Positions 18,448 through 27,559 of a stretch of 64,000 bases of DNA are shown in pieces. The DNA is from Actinokineospora bangkokensis (GTDB lineage: Bacteria; Actinomycetota; Actinomycetes; Mycobacteriales; Pseudonocardiaceae), in NCBI RefSeq assembly GCF_001940455.1, contig NZ_MKQR01000017.1, forward strand, positions 48,707-112,706. Reading direction: 5' to 3'. The translations under genes and the position numbers were made by a program. How positions within the stretch are numbered: position 1 is the stretch's first letter; the number at the start of each line of letters is the position of its first letter. The notes beneath the pieces are model-generated. The model was not told the origin of the DNA, ran no database searches, and saw nothing but the letters and a program-made list of their open reading frames with translations.

Positions 18448-18903
18448 TCAGCCGACGGTGTGCACGATCAGGACGTCCACAGAGGACTTGCGCGCGGCGT
18501 CGGAGGGCACCGAGCCCAGCAGCCTGCCGGTCAGCGTGTTCAGCCCCCGGTTGCCCACCACCAGCAGGTCGGCGTCGAACTTGGCCACGGTCTTCGACAG
18601 CACCGCCACCGGCTCGCCCGAGCGCACGATCGCCTCGACGTCCGCGGCCCCGAGGCGGGTGGCGCGCTCGGTGGCGGTGCGCACGGTGTCCTCGGCCGGG
18701 TTGGCCCCGGACACCTGGTAGGCCACGTCGCTGCCGAGGCGGTCCTGGGCGACCTCGACCCGGCGCTGGTCGGGGGCGATGTAGGCGCAGACGATGACCA
18801 GCTTGGCGCCGGTGTCGGCGGCGATCGCGGCGGCGCGGTCCACCGCCCGGTACGACGAGTTCGAGCCGTCGGTGCCGACGACGATGGTGCGGTAGGCGGG
18901 CAC
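18448..18903 (-). CDS. Universal stress protein (UspA family)
   Basis: A 151-residue single-domain Usp. It starts with IVVGTDGSNSS and ends with the ATP-binding signature GNRGLNTLTGRLLGSVPS (the G-2x-G-9x-G-S/T pattern), so it is predicted to bind ATP. Members respond to stress and hypoxia; the precise role here is unknown. The GTG start at 18903 has GGAGGA upstream. It follows the PMT gene by 37 bp on the same strand, so it is the last gene of the GT87-PMT operon, an unusual partner for glycosyltransferases. Confidence 0.92.
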   Translation of the reverse strand: MPAYRTIVVGTDGSNSSYRAVDRAAAIAADTGAKLVIVCAYIAPDQRRVEVAQDRLGSDVAYQVSGANPAEDTVRTATERATRLGAADVEAIVRSGEPVAVLSKTVAKFDADLLVVGNRGLNTLTGRLLGSVPSDAARKSSVDVLIVHTVG

Positions 18904-18940
18904 TTCGTTCCTCCGGTGGGTGCGGTTGCTCGTGATCGGG

Positions 18941-20539
18941 TCAGCGCCAGGACGGCAGCCAGAGCTCGGCCTGCCAGTGGCCGGGGGTGATGGGGTCGCC
19001 GTTGAGGATCGGCCACAGCCAGGCGAAGTTCGCCACGACGAGCACGGCGTACACCCCCACGACCCACCTGCCCCCGGGCACCCTGGACAGCTGCTGGAGC
19101 ACCAGGACGATGCCCAGCACCAGGAACGCGGCCATCGGGGTGGCGTAGAAGAAGTACATCTGCCGGTCGACGTTGAGGAACCACGGCAGCAGGCCCGCCA
19201 GGTAGCCCACCAGGACCGCGGCGTAGCGCCAGTCCCGGCGGCCCAGCACCCGCCACAGCGACCACGCCAGCACGGGGAAGGCCAACCACCACATCGCCGG
19301 GGTGCCCACGAGCATCGTCGCCGAGACGCAACTGGCCGCGCCGCACCCGGTCAGCGAGCCGTCGTAGTAGTAGAGCATCGGCCGCAGCCCCATCGGCCAC
19401 GTCCAGGGCTTGCTCTCCCACGGGTGCGGCTTCTCCGGGGTCACCAGGCTCTCGTGGAAGTCCAGGATCTTCACCGAGTTCTCGAACAGCGAGCCCAGCG
19501 CCCCGCGGGCCACCGACACCGGGTCCGAGCCGGTGGTCTCGACCAGGTTCCTGGCGTACCCGGTCTCCGAGGCGAACCAGCCCCAGTACGTCGCCAGGTA
19601 CGCGACCAGGCCCACCACGACGAACGCCCACAACCCGGGCAGCACATCCCTGGCCAGGGTGCTCAGCAGCGGCTTGCGCACCCCCGCCGCGCGCCGCGCC
19701 GACAGGTCGAACAGGACGGTGAGCAGCCCGAACGCCGCGATGTAGTACAGGCCCGACCACTTCACCCCGCAGGCCAGGCCCAGCAGCACGCCCGCCCCGA
19801 GGCGCCACCAGCGCACCCCCAGGCGGGGGCCGAGCGCGTCGGCGCCCACCCAGCCCTCGGCGGCGGCGACCGCCAGCCTGGCGCGCACCTGGTCGCGGTC
19901 GACGAGCACGCACGCGAAGGCGGCCAGCACGAAGAAGGCCAGGAAGATGTCGAGCATGCCCATGCGGGACTGCAGGTGCGAGACGCCGTCGGCGATGACC
20001 AGCAGGCCCGCGAGCGCGCCGAACCACGTGCTGCGGGTGAGCCTGCGGCCGATGCGCACGGCCAGCACCACCATCAGCGTCCCGCACAGCGCCGCGGTGA
20101 ACCGCCACCCCCAGCCGTCGTAGCCGAACAGCTGCTCGCCCAGGGCGATCAGCGACTTGCCCAGCGGCGGGTGCACGGTGAGCATGTAGCCCGGGTTGTC
20201 CTCGAAGCCCCCGTTGCGCAGCATCTGCCACGCCTGCGGGGTGTAGTGCTTCTCGTCGAAGACCGGGGTGCCCTTGTCGGTGGGGAAGCCGAGGTCCTGG
20301 AACCGGACGATCCCGCCGATGATCCCGAGCACCAGCGCGGCCAGCCACCCGCGCAGCCGGTCGCCCGGCGGGTCGTCGGCGGGGCGGGTGGGCTCCTCGT
20401 CGGCGGGCGTGGGCGGCTCGGCACCGGTCCGCGCGGCGCCGTCGGTGCTGTCAGGGCTGTCAGTGCCGTCGGGGCTGTGCGGGCTGTCTGTGTCGGGCAG
20501 CGGGCGCTCGGCCTCGTCGGTGGTGGCCTCAGCCTGCAT
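18941..20539 (-). CDS. Protein O-mannosyltransferase (PMT family)
   Basis: A 532-residue polytopic glycosyltransferase (GT39, PMT/ArnT-like fold) that transfers mannose from polyprenyl-phosphate-mannose to secreted proteins on the outer face of the membrane. A Pro/Asp/Ser-rich cytoplasmic N-terminus (residues 1-50) precedes the membrane domain. The family Asp-Glu pair lies in the first external loop (GTPVFDEKHYTPQAW), followed by HPPLGK. It matches actinobacterial Pmt (Rv1002c-like). The ATG at 20539 overlaps the end of the GT87 gene by 11 nt. Likely substrates include the lipoproteins and wall proteins encoded nearby (inference). Confidence 0.93.
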   Translation of the reverse strand: MQAEATTDEAERPLPDTDSPHSPDGTDSPDSTDGAARTGAEPPTPADEEPTRPADDPPGDRLRGWLAALVLGIIGGIVRFQDLGFPTDKGTPVFDEKHYTPQAWQMLRNGGFEDNPGYMLTVHPPLGKSLIALGEQLFGYDGWGWRFTAALCGTLMVVLAVRIGRRLTRSTWFGALAGLLVIADGVSHLQSRMGMLDIFLAFFVLAAFACVLVDRDQVRARLAVAAAEGWVGADALGPRLGVRWWRLGAGVLLGLACGVKWSGLYYIAAFGLLTVLFDLSARRAAGVRKPLLSTLARDVLPGLWAFVVVGLVAYLATYWGWFASETGYARNLVETTGSDPVSVARGALGSLFENSVKILDFHESLVTPEKPHPWESKPWTWPMGLRPMLYYYDGSLTGCGAASCVSATMLVGTPAMWWLAFPVLAWSLWRVLGRRDWRYAAVLVGYLAGLLPWFLNVDRQMYFFYATPMAAFLVLGIVLVLQQLSRVPGGRWVVGVYAVLVVANFAWLWPILNGDPITPGHWQAELWLPSWR

Positions 20540-21980
20540 GGGCGGGTTCCTCCGTGCTCGGGCGCACGACCCGCAGGCCGCGCAACCGCCAGGCGTCGGG
20601 GTGGTCGGCGGTGTCCCCCGCGAGCGGGTCGCCGCCCCCGGCGCGGACCCCGTCGCGGTCGGGGCGCAGGATCTCACGCACCACCAGCGCGCACAGCAGC
20701 AGGAGCAGCGCGTCGCGGGCCACGACGGTCCACAGGAACAGCGTCGGCTCCACGTCGACCTGGCCGAACCAGCGCATCCTGGGGAACCACACCGCCGCGT
20801 CGACCACCATCCACGCCAGCAGCGGCTTCCACCGGGGCAGGGCCAGCACCGCCAGCGGCACCAGCCACAGCGAGTACTGCGGGCTCCACACCTTGTTCGT
20901 CAGCAGGAACGCCGCCACCACCAGGAACCCGAGCTGGGCGACCCGCGGGCGCGCGGGGGCGCTCAGCCCCAGGTAGGCGATGAACGCGCACACCACCAGG
21001 AACAGCAGCAGGCTGATCGTGTTCAGGTTGCTCGGGCCCACCCCGGGCACGAGCGGCTGCGGGTCGAAGCCCTCCCACGGCGTCAGCGAGCGCAGCACGA
21101 AGTAGACCGAGTCGGGGTCCATGTCGCGGGTGGTGTTCAGCCGGAAGAACTCGCCCCAGCCCGGCTTGGTGGCGGGCAGCAGCGCGAACGGCGCGTTGAT
21201 GACCACCCAGGTCACCAGGGCGGCGCCGGTGGTGGACCAGAACGCCTGCATGCGCCTGGCCCGCAGGCACACGACCAGCAGCGCGCCCACCAGCAGCACC
21301 GGGTAGAGCTTGAACGCGCAGCCGACGCCGAGCAGCACCCCGGCCAGCACCGTGCGCGAGCGCGCCCAGGCCAGCAGCGCCAGCGTCGCCGCGGCCACGG
21401 CGAGGGTGTCGAAGTTGGTGAACGCGTGCACCACGACCAGCGGCGAGGCCGCCACCAGCAGCACCACCCACGGCCTGCGCGGGAACAGGCGCAGGCACGA
21501 CCACACCACCAGCAGCCAGGCCAGGGCCAGGAACACCGCGCAGATGGCGAAGTAGGGGATGACCGGCTCGGGGACCTCGACCACCGCGCGGTAGGCCAGG
21601 TTCAGCCGGGCGGCGGCGTACATGAACACCCCGGTGAGCACCGGGTACTCCAGGAACCGCACGCGCGGGGCACCGCTGCTCAGGTCGACCCAGCTGTGCG
21701 CGTAGGGCAGCAACCCGTCGGCGAGGCCGTTCTGGCCGAACAGCGGGATGGTGTCGGAGTAGCAGAACTCGCGGGTGGCCAGCCCGTCGCGCCAGTCCAG
21801 GCGGGTGATGCCGAAGTCGTCGACGTAGGTGCCCAGGCAGGGGGCCTTGGCCAGGAAAGCGAGGCCGAGCGCGAGCACGGCGACGCCGAGGACCACCCAC
21901 ACCGCGGTGCGCGGCGGGCGGGGTGCGGGGGTGGCTGTCGGCTCGGTCCCCGGCCCGAGCTCGGCCGGGGCCGCGCTCAT
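20529..21980 (-). CDS. GT87-family polyprenol-phosphate mannosyltransferase
   Basis: A 483-residue membrane protein of the GT87 (DUF2029, PimE-like) family, predicted to have about 10-12 transmembrane segments and to use polyprenyl-phosphate-mannose outside the cytoplasm. Visible landmarks are the acidic external loop after the first segment (GTYVDDFGITRLDWRDGL), FLEYPVLTG and the FKLYPVLLV segment. The acceptor (glycolipid or lipoglycan) cannot be read. The ATG at 21980 shares one base with the stop of the preceding gene, and its end overlaps PMT. The three form a tight operon devoted to membrane mannosylation. Confidence 0.85.
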   Translation of the reverse strand: MSAAPAELGPGTEPTATPAPRPPRTAVWVVLGVAVLALGLAFLAKAPCLGTYVDDFGITRLDWRDGLATREFCYSDTIPLFGQNGLADGLLPYAHSWVDLSSGAPRVRFLEYPVLTGVFMYAAARLNLAYRAVVEVPEPVIPYFAICAVFLALAWLLVVWSCLRLFPRRPWVVLLVAASPLVVVHAFTNFDTLAVAAATLALLAWARSRTVLAGVLLGVGCAFKLYPVLLVGALLVVCLRARRMQAFWSTTGAALVTWVVINAPFALLPATKPGWGEFFRLNTTRDMDPDSVYFVLRSLTPWEGFDPQPLVPGVGPSNLNTISLLLFLVVCAFIAYLGLSAPARPRVAQLGFLVVAAFLLTNKVWSPQYSLWLVPLAVLALPRWKPLLAWMVVDAAVWFPRMRWFGQVDVEPTLFLWTVVARDALLLLLCALVVREILRPDRDGVRAGGGDPLAGDTADHPDAWRLRGLRVVRPSTEEPAHAG

Positions 21981-22495
21981 CAGCGGCCCCAGAGCAACCG
22001 GGTCGCGTCCAGCACGATCTCCACCGGGTTGGGGATGTCCAGCGACCGCTGGCGGGCCTCGCGCTGCGGGGCGGCCTGGGTCCGCGGCGGCGGGGCGGCG
22101 GTGGTCACCGGGGCCGGGGGCGGCGGGGGCGGCGCCGGGGTGCCGATCAGCTCGGCCGAGGCCGACCCCGGCGGGGCGATCGCGACCGGGGGCGGCGCGG
22201 CGGTGGTCGGCTCGGGCGCGCGCTCGGCGCTGGAGCGGTCGGCGGTGATGGCGGTGTGGTCGGGGGTGAACTGGTCGTGCAGGCCCCACAGGGCGCTGAC
22301 GACCACCGCGGCGCCCGCCGCGGTGCGCAGGGCGCGCCGACCCCGCCGGGGCTGCTCCGCGAGCGGCGGTTCGACCGGGGTCAGCACCGTCGTCGGCGCG
22401 TCGACCGGGCTCAGCACCACCGTCGGCGGGTCGACCTCGTGCGGGTCCACCACCGCGGGCAGCGGGCGGGTCAGGGGCTCCTGGCGGTCGGTCAC
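21980..22495 (-). CDS. Hypothetical proline-rich single-pass membrane protein
   Basis: A 171-residue protein with no recognised domain. Residues 1-50 are acidic/proline-rich and cytoplasmic in character (repeated PPTVVLSPVDAP-like units), one transmembrane helix lies at about 58-70 (TAAGAAVVVSALWGL), and the outer part is rich in Pro, Ala and Thr (APPPPPPPAPVTTAAPPP). The last 20 residues (DIPNPVEIVLDATRLLWG) look amphipathic. Such tails are potential O-mannosylation targets, which suits its position directly upstream of, and overlapping by one base, the GT87 and PMT genes. Function unknown. Confidence 0.7.
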   Translation of the reverse strand: MTDRQEPLTRPLPAVVDPHEVDPPTVVLSPVDAPTTVLTPVEPPLAEQPRRGRRALRTAAGAAVVVSALWGLHDQFTPDHTAITADRSSAERAPEPTTAAPPPVAIAPPGSASAELIGTPAPPPPPPAPVTTAAPPPRTQAAPQREARQRSLDIPNPVEIVLDATRLLWGR

Positions 22496-22622
22496 GCGGC
22501 CACCCTCCGGGGTTCGGGGACGCTGGGCGCGGAGCGGCCGGGCCGGGTGGACCCGGTCGCTCCCGCCCCCGGTGGTACCACGGGGGCGGGGCGACCGGAC
22601 ACCCAGGGGGCGCTCGCGGGCG

Positions 22623-23222
22623 TCAGGAGGTCGGGGCGGAGCTGTCCGAGCCGGTGCCCGAGTCGACCTGCTTGCACGCGGGGGTCTTGCCGAAGGCCTC
22701 GTTCAGCTCGGGGTTGGCCTTGAGGTCCTTGAGCGGGCCCTCGGTGTTGCTGAAGGCCGACAGGCTCGGCGAGATCTCCTGCAGGGCGTTGGTGAAGGCG
22801 ACCGGGTCGGTGGCCGAGACGGCCTCCAGCCGGGTCTTGGCCGAGTCCAGCGAGGTGCGCGCGCCGTCGATGGTGGCCTGCGCCTTGTCCACGGTGGCCT
22901 GGCCGTCGGCCACCGGCGGGACGCCCGCGTCCTTGATGGAGGTCGACACCGAGCCCAGCGCGGTGCTGAGGTTGGTCAGGAAGGTCACCAGCCCGGCCTT
23001 GGCCTTGCTCGGGTCGGTCGGGTCCACCGAGGGGATCTCCGAGAGCTGCTTGCCCCCGGCGGCGAGGCTGCCGCACACCTTGTCCATCCAGGCCACGGCG
23101 GGGTCGGAGGCGGGGCCTGCGCTGCCCCCCGACCCCGAGCCCGAATCCGAACCGCACGCCGAGAGGGAGCCGATGGCGATGGCCACCGAGGCGAGCGCGG
23201 GGACGACACGACGACGGATCAT
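22623..23222 (-). CDS. Putative secreted lipoprotein
   Basis: A 199-residue lipoprotein with a short basic N-terminus, a hydrophobic core and lipobox LSAC (Cys23), then a Ser/Gly-rich linker. The mature part is mainly helical with heptad-like Ala/Thr/Lys patterns (DGQATVDKAQATIDGARTSLDSAKTRLEAV), and it ends in a Ser/Thr-rich tail. No named family was recognised. The ATG at 23222 has AAGGAAG upstream. It lies just before the membrane-mannosylation operon on the same strand, but 127 bp separates them. Confidence 0.85.
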   Translation of the reverse strand: MIRRRVVPALASVAIAIGSLSACGSDSGSGSGGSAGPASDPAVAWMDKVCGSLAAGGKQLSEIPSVDPTDPSKAKAGLVTFLTNLSTALGSVSTSIKDAGVPPVADGQATVDKAQATIDGARTSLDSAKTRLEAVSATDPVAFTNALQEISPSLSAFSNTEGPLKDLKANPELNEAFGKTPACKQVDSGTGSDSSAPTS

Positions 23223-23793
23223 CTGCTGGCTTCCTTCTCGAATCACGAAAAAAGAACGCGGCCGGAATCGACTGCGGCCGCGAATGCCCGACCCGGAAGG
23301 CACCGGGTGGCTACTGCTGGCGAAACCCTACTGAAACACACCACGCCGGGCAAGAACCTGGCTGTGACCAGCCGCCGACCACCCCCGGTTTTGTCAGCCG
23401 CGCACACACCCGGCGCGGGTGTTTTGTGCCCGTGGCCTGGGCCGTCACCGTGAGCAGCGGTTGCGCCGTCCGGGTGAGTTTCCCCGCGGAACCGCACCTG
23501 ACGTGGGAAAATATTGCCAGGTGCACCCGGATCCGGTCACCGAGCGCGACGGCCGGGGTGCTTGCGGCAGGCAGCATGGGGGTCGTTTTGTCACAGACCC
23601 ACAAGACCGCGATACTGTTTCCACCGGATCCATTAAAACGGGCCGGAAACTCTGGACCAATCGAGTGTCCAGCAGGTCACGTAACGGTTGCATTTGACAC
23701 CGCAGGTCCCGCGAACTTATGGTCGTCGTCACAAAATGGCGCCCGCCCGACGGCGCGCTGCGGCGGAGTTTTGTGAGCGACAAGGGGACGAGA
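23223..23793. promoter_or_regulatory. Divergent regulatory region before the lipoprotein and PucR 2
   Basis: A 571-bp gene-free region between divergent genes, less GC-rich than its surroundings. It holds several related words: TTTTGTCAGCCG (23389-23400), TTTTGTCACAG (23586-23596) followed by ACAAG, GTCACAAAAT (around 23729) and TTTTGTGAGCGACAAGG just before the PucR 2 start. Autoregulation by the PucR protein is a reasonable guess. No small gene was found. Confidence 0.45.
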
Positions 23794-25161
23794 ATGCCGA
23801 TTGAACTGGGCAACCGACCCGCACCCCCGGCCACCCGGAAGGACCAGCGCAAAGGAAGTCACCCGGCCATCCCGGCCCCGGCGGGCCCCGGCGGGCGGGT
23901 GTCGGTCCAGGACGACCGGGCGACCGCGCTGTGGGCCAGCCTGCCCAGGGAGCTGGTGGCGCGCTTCCGGCCGATGGTCGGCCAGCTCACCCAGGACATG
24001 ATCCGCGAGATCCAGCGCGCCGTGCCCGCCTACGCCCAGCCGCTGGAGGGCCACTTCGGCGCCATCATGGTCGCGGGCGTGGAGCAGTCGGTGCTGCGCA
24101 TCCTGGACACCATCGGCATCGGCGGCACCCCGGACGAGAACTGGGCCAACGTCTTCCGCCAGCTCGGCAGGGTGGAGTTCGGCGAGGGCCGCAGCCTCGA
24201 CTGCCTGCAGACCGCCTACCGGGTCGGCGGCCGGGTGGCCTGGCGGCACCTGGCGGCCTGGGGCCAGCAGCAGCGGCTGCCCACCGCCATGCTCACCGTG
24301 GCCGCCGAGGCGATCTTCGCCTACGTCGACGAGATCTCCACGCTGTCGATCGAGGGCTACACCGCCGCGCAGGCGCAGTCGGTCGGCGTGATCGAGCGGT
24401 GCAGGCGCCGCCTGGTCGAGCTGATCCTGTCCGAGCCGCCCGCCTCGATGGCCACCATCACCAAGCTGGCCGCGACCGCGCGCTGGCGGGTGCCCGACCA
24501 GGTCGCCGTGGTCGTCGTGGAGCCCGCAGGCGACGGCGGCTCCGACGACCTGACCGGCCCCGGCCTGGCCGAGGACGTGCTCACCGACTTCGACGGCGAC
24601 CTGCCCTGCCTGGTGATGTCCGACCCGCAGCGGCAGCTGCGCGGGCTGCGCGAGCAGCTGCGCGGGCGCCGCGCGGTGATCGGCCCGATGGTCTCGCTGC
24701 GCGAGGCGGCCACCTCGCTGCGCTGGGCGCGGCGGGCGATGGGCCTGGTGCACCGCGGCATCATCGACGACGGCCCGGTCACCTGGTGCCGCGACCACCT
24801 GTCGACGCTGTGGCTGCTGGCCGACGAGTTCCTGGTGCGCGAGCTGCTCAAGCGCACCCTGGCCCCGCTGACCGACCTCACCGTCAAGCAGCGCGCCCGC
24901 ACCGCCGAGACGCTGCTGGCCTGGCTGGAGACCCGCGGCAGCGCCCCCGAGATCGCCGAGCGGTTGCAGATCCACCCGCAGACGGTGCGCTACCGCATGC
25001 GCCAGGTGGAGAAGCTGTTCGGCGACCAGCTCGCCGACCCGGACTCCCGGCTGGACCTGGAGATCGCGCTGCGCGCGCACCGGCTGCTGTGGCCGACCGA
25101 CCGCGGCGCCGAGGCCACCGGCCGCGACACCCGCCGCGAGGCGACCCGCGCCGCGAGCTGA
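23794..25161 (+). CDS. PucR/CdaR-family transcriptional regulator (paralogue 2)
   Basis: A 455-residue regulator with the same plan as the other three: an RsbRD_N-like helical domain (LTQDMIREIQRAVPAYAQPLEGHFG), a CdaR GGDEF-like middle part, and a C-terminal PucR helix-turn-helix (GSAPEIAERLQIHPQTVRYRMRQVEKLFG). The N-terminal 40 residues are Pro/Arg-rich and variable. The ATG at 23794 has AGGGGA six bases upstream. It is followed after 523 bp by paralogue 3 in the same direction, which looks like a tandem duplication that has diverged. Confidence 0.92.
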   Translation: MPIELGNRPAPPATRKDQRKGSHPAIPAPAGPGGRVSVQDDRATALWASLPRELVARFRPMVGQLTQDMIREIQRAVPAYAQPLEGHFGAIMVAGVEQSVLRILDTIGIGGTPDENWANVFRQLGRVEFGEGRSLDCLQTAYRVGGRVAWRHLAAWGQQQRLPTAMLTVAAEAIFAYVDEISTLSIEGYTAAQAQSVGVIERCRRRLVELILSEPPASMATITKLAATARWRVPDQVAVVVVEPAGDGGSDDLTGPGLAEDVLTDFDGDLPCLVMSDPQRQLRGLREQLRGRRAVIGPMVSLREAATSLRWARRAMGLVHRGIIDDGPVTWCRDHLSTLWLLADEFLVRELLKRTLAPLTDLTVKQRARTAETLLAWLETRGSAPEIAERLQIHPQTVRYRMRQVEKLFGDQLADPDSRLDLEIALRAHRLLWPTDRGAEATGRDTRREATRAAS

Positions 25162-25194
25162 GGCCCGCCCGCCGACCGCGCGCGCCAGCACGAC

Positions 25195-25254
25195 GAGCAC
25201 AGCGAGCACCACGAGCACGGCGAGCACCACGAGCACGGCGAGCACCACGAGCAC
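25195..25254. repeat. Three-copy 18-bp tandem repeat
   Basis: Units GAGCACAGCGAGCACCAC, GAGCACGGCGAGCACCAC (twice) and a final GAGCAC follow one another from 25195 to 25254, 34 bp after the PucR 2 stop codon. In one minus-strand frame this reads as alternating Leu/Val/Ala, but that frame is only the antisense of PucR 2. The rest of the 523-bp gap (25162-25684) has no gene; a TGACAAACTTGG word lies near 25486. Confidence 0.8.
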
Positions 25255-25684
25255 GAACCCGGGAAAACCCGACAACCGAATCACCTCCTCGCGCGAAGGC
25301 CGGTACCGCACCCCCGCGGACCGGCCTTCGCCGCGCCCGGGGGACGGCGCACCCGCCCCGACTGCCACGCACCTGTGAGCTCGGCGGACGCCAAAAGGTT
25401 GCCGCGCGACCGGTCACGATCCACAAACTGCGCCGTACCCCGGTGTGCTCCGATGTTTCGCACTGCCGAGCACGCCGCTTGTCGGGCCATGACAAACTTG
25501 GCCCGGACGCGATCCACATTCGGGGAATGGCGGACGAATTTGTTCCGGGGCGGCCCGCAGCGCTGTAGATTCCCCAGGGTGCGCACGGCGCGTTCCGCAC
25601 GCGCCGCACCCTTTCATCAATGCCCTATTGCGCGCGGCACCCACGGCTGACCGGTCGTGCACGCCGGTGCCGGAGGAGGCGACC

Positions 25685-26992
25685 GTGTCAGAGCAGCGGG
25701 ACGAACCGGACGGGCTCGCCGAGTTCCCGCTGCGGATCGCCTTCGACTCCCTGCTGTCCCCGGCGAGCACCGCCGCGGCCACCGATGAGCAGGACGTCAC
25801 CTCGATCGACCTGTGGTCGTTGCTCCCCACCGACCTCGCGCCGCTGTTCCGGCCGGGTGTGCAGGACCTCACCGAGGAGATCCGCAGCGAGCTCAGCCGG
25901 GCCATCCCGGCCTTCGCCCGGCGCATGGACGGCCCGTTCGGCAAGGCGGTGACCGAGGGCATCCAGCAGGCGGTGCTCCAGTTCATCGACCGGCTGGCCG
26001 ACCCCACCGCCCCGCAGGACGACCGCGCGCAGCTGTTCCGCGAGATGGGCCTGCACGACTTCTACGACGGCCCGATCCTCGACGTGCTCCAGACCGCCTA
26101 CCGCATCGGCGCCAGGGTCGCGTGGCGGCGCATCGCCCAGGTCGGCGACCGCGCGGGCGTGCCGACGGCGACGTTGTGCCTGCTCGCGGAGGCCATCTTC
26201 GCCTACATCGACGAGCTGTCCGCGCTGTCGGTGGAGGGCCACGCCTCGGTGCGGGCGCGGGAGATGGGCGCGCTGGAGCGGCGGCGCAGGCAGCTGCTGG
26301 AGGTCATCCTCTCCCCCGCCGCGGCCACCCCGCAGGCGCTGACCCGGTTGGCCGAGGCGGCCCGCTGGCCGGTGCCCGACAAGATCACCACCGTCGCCCT
26401 GGAGCTGCGCGACGAGCAGTCCGAGCTGCCCGGGGCCACCCTGGACAGCCGGGTGCTGGTCGACCTGGAGGGCTCCGAGCCGTGCCTGGTGCTCTCCGAC
26501 GAGCACCGCGACCTGCTGCACAAGCTGCCCCAGGAGCTGCCGGGCTGGCGCGCCGCGGTCGGCCCGACGGTGCCGGTGGCCGAGGCCGCGGAGTCGCTGC
26601 GCTGGGCCCGGCGGACGCTGAGCCTGGTCAGCCAGGGCGCGCTGCCGGACGTGGAGGTCACCTGGTTCGAGCGGCACATGTCGGTGCTGTGGCTGCTCAA
26701 CGACCCGTTCCTGGTGCAGGAGATCTCCGAGCGCGCGCTGGCGCCGATGGCCGAGCTGACCGGCAAGCAGCGCGACAAGCTCTCCGAGACCCTGCTCATC
26801 TGGCTGGAGACCCGGCGCAGCGCCCCGGAGATCGCCCAACTGCTCGACGTGCACCCGCAGACCGTGCGCTACCGCCTGCGGCAGTTGGAGCGGCTGTTCG
26901 GGGCCTCGCTGGACGACCCGGACCGCCGCTTCGACATCGAGGTGGCCCTGCGCGCCCGGCGCACGCTGCGCGGCGTGGAGCTGACCAGGTAA
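25685..26992 (+). CDS. PucR/CdaR-family transcriptional regulator (paralogue 3)
   Basis: A 435-residue regulator with an RsbRD_N-like helical domain (VQDLTEEIRSELSRAIPAFARRMDG), a CdaR domain and a C-terminal PucR helix-turn-helix (RSAPEIAQLLDVHPQTVRYRLRQLERLFG). The start is placed at GTG 25685 because GGAGG lies six bases upstream; longer in-frame starts lack this. It is in tandem with paralogue 2 and convergent with the Mce operon. Given the position, control of the Mce or neighbouring lipid genes is a plausible inference. Confidence 0.92.
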   Translation: MSEQRDEPDGLAEFPLRIAFDSLLSPASTAAATDEQDVTSIDLWSLLPTDLAPLFRPGVQDLTEEIRSELSRAIPAFARRMDGPFGKAVTEGIQQAVLQFIDRLADPTAPQDDRAQLFREMGLHDFYDGPILDVLQTAYRIGARVAWRRIAQVGDRAGVPTATLCLLAEAIFAYIDELSALSVEGHASVRAREMGALERRRRQLLEVILSPAAATPQALTRLAEAARWPVPDKITTVALELRDEQSELPGATLDSRVLVDLEGSEPCLVLSDEHRDLLHKLPQELPGWRAAVGPTVPVAEAAESLRWARRTLSLVSQGALPDVEVTWFERHMSVLWLLNDPFLVQEISERALAPMAELTGKQRDKLSETLLIWLETRRSAPEIAQLLDVHPQTVRYRLRQLERLFGASLDDPDRRFDIEVALRARRTLRGVELTR

Positions 26993-27008
26993 GCGCGGCG
27001 CGCGGGCG

Positions 27009-27041
27009 GGCCCCCGGTCGGGGAACACCGGCACGGGGGCC
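27009..27041 (+). terminator. Terminator after PucR paralogue 3
   Basis: GGCCCCCG (27009-27016) pairs with CGGGGGCC (27034-27041), followed by TTT. It lies 17 bp after the PucR 3 stop codon, as expected for an intrinsic terminator. Confidence 0.7.
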
Positions 27042-27077
27042 TTTCCGCGCGCCGCGGGCGCGAGGCGGGGGGAACGC

Positions 27078-27118
27078 GGAAAGGGGGCAGGCGCGGTGCG
27101 GGCGCCTACCCCCTTTCC
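27078..27118. terminator. Strong 17-bp hairpin between convergent units
   Basis: GGAAAGGGGGCAGGCGC (27078-27094) pairs with GCGCCTACCCCCTTTCC (27102-27118) with one mismatch and a 7-nt loop. On the minus strand the stem also contains the TAG of a short open frame. It lies between PucR 3 and the end of the Mce operon, and could terminate either direction. The rest of 27119-27413 shows no convincing gene. Confidence 0.65.
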
Positions 27119-27413
27119 AGCGGATGCTCGCCCAACGGCAGCCGGGGCCTGAACCACCACCGGGGCATCGCGCTCGCGGCGGGCACCATTGCCCACCCGA
27201 CCGCGTGGTCGGCCCCCACGGGAGGAAGGGACCGCGGCACGCGGCGGCATTGTGTGGAACTGGAGGTTCCGCCGGGTGGGGGTTTTCCCATCCCCGCACC
27301 GTGGCAACGACGATACCCATTTCCGTATTTGGCGGACAACCATCCCGGCGCAATTCACCGCGAACCGAGTGAGCCACCACCGATAATTGTCATCCGGAGG
27401 TGGCCCACCCGGT

Positions 27414-27553
27414 CAGGCCGGGGACGATGCCGGGCGGGGACCACAGTGGCGCAACCTGCCCGGTGGAGAACCGTCGCCACCCAGAACCGGCGGCCGTGGT
27501 GCCAAGCCGGGGACGATGCCGGGTGGGGACGAGGGGGCGGGTGGCGGGAGAAA
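27414..27553. repeat. G-rich ~90-bp repeat element, two units
   Basis: Two copies of a core (GGGGACGATGCCGGGYGGGGA) start 89 bp apart (27414 and 27503). The second runs on through a G-rich block (GACGAGGGGGCGGGTGGCGG, then GAGAA) to within 7 bp of the stop codon of the last Mce-associated gene (27560). The same unit occurs at 58411-58732, again directly abutting the stop of a minus-strand gene. The plus strand has at least five G-runs and could form a G-quadruplex. Confidence 0.85.
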
Positions 27554-27559
27554 TCAAGC

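Noticed and set aside
25195-25290. Possible small Leu/Val-rich membrane peptide on the minus strand with GGAGG upstream
   Set aside because: The frame does not stop but runs on as the antisense of PucR 2; the hydrophobic stretch results from the 18-bp tandem repeat.
27106-27339. 77-codon minus-strand frame ending ...MPRWWFRPRLPLGEHPLERG
   Set aside because: The C-terminal 20 residues look plausible, but there is no ribosome binding site, no known family, and its stop codon lies inside a terminator-like hairpin. It could be revisited if orthologues are found.
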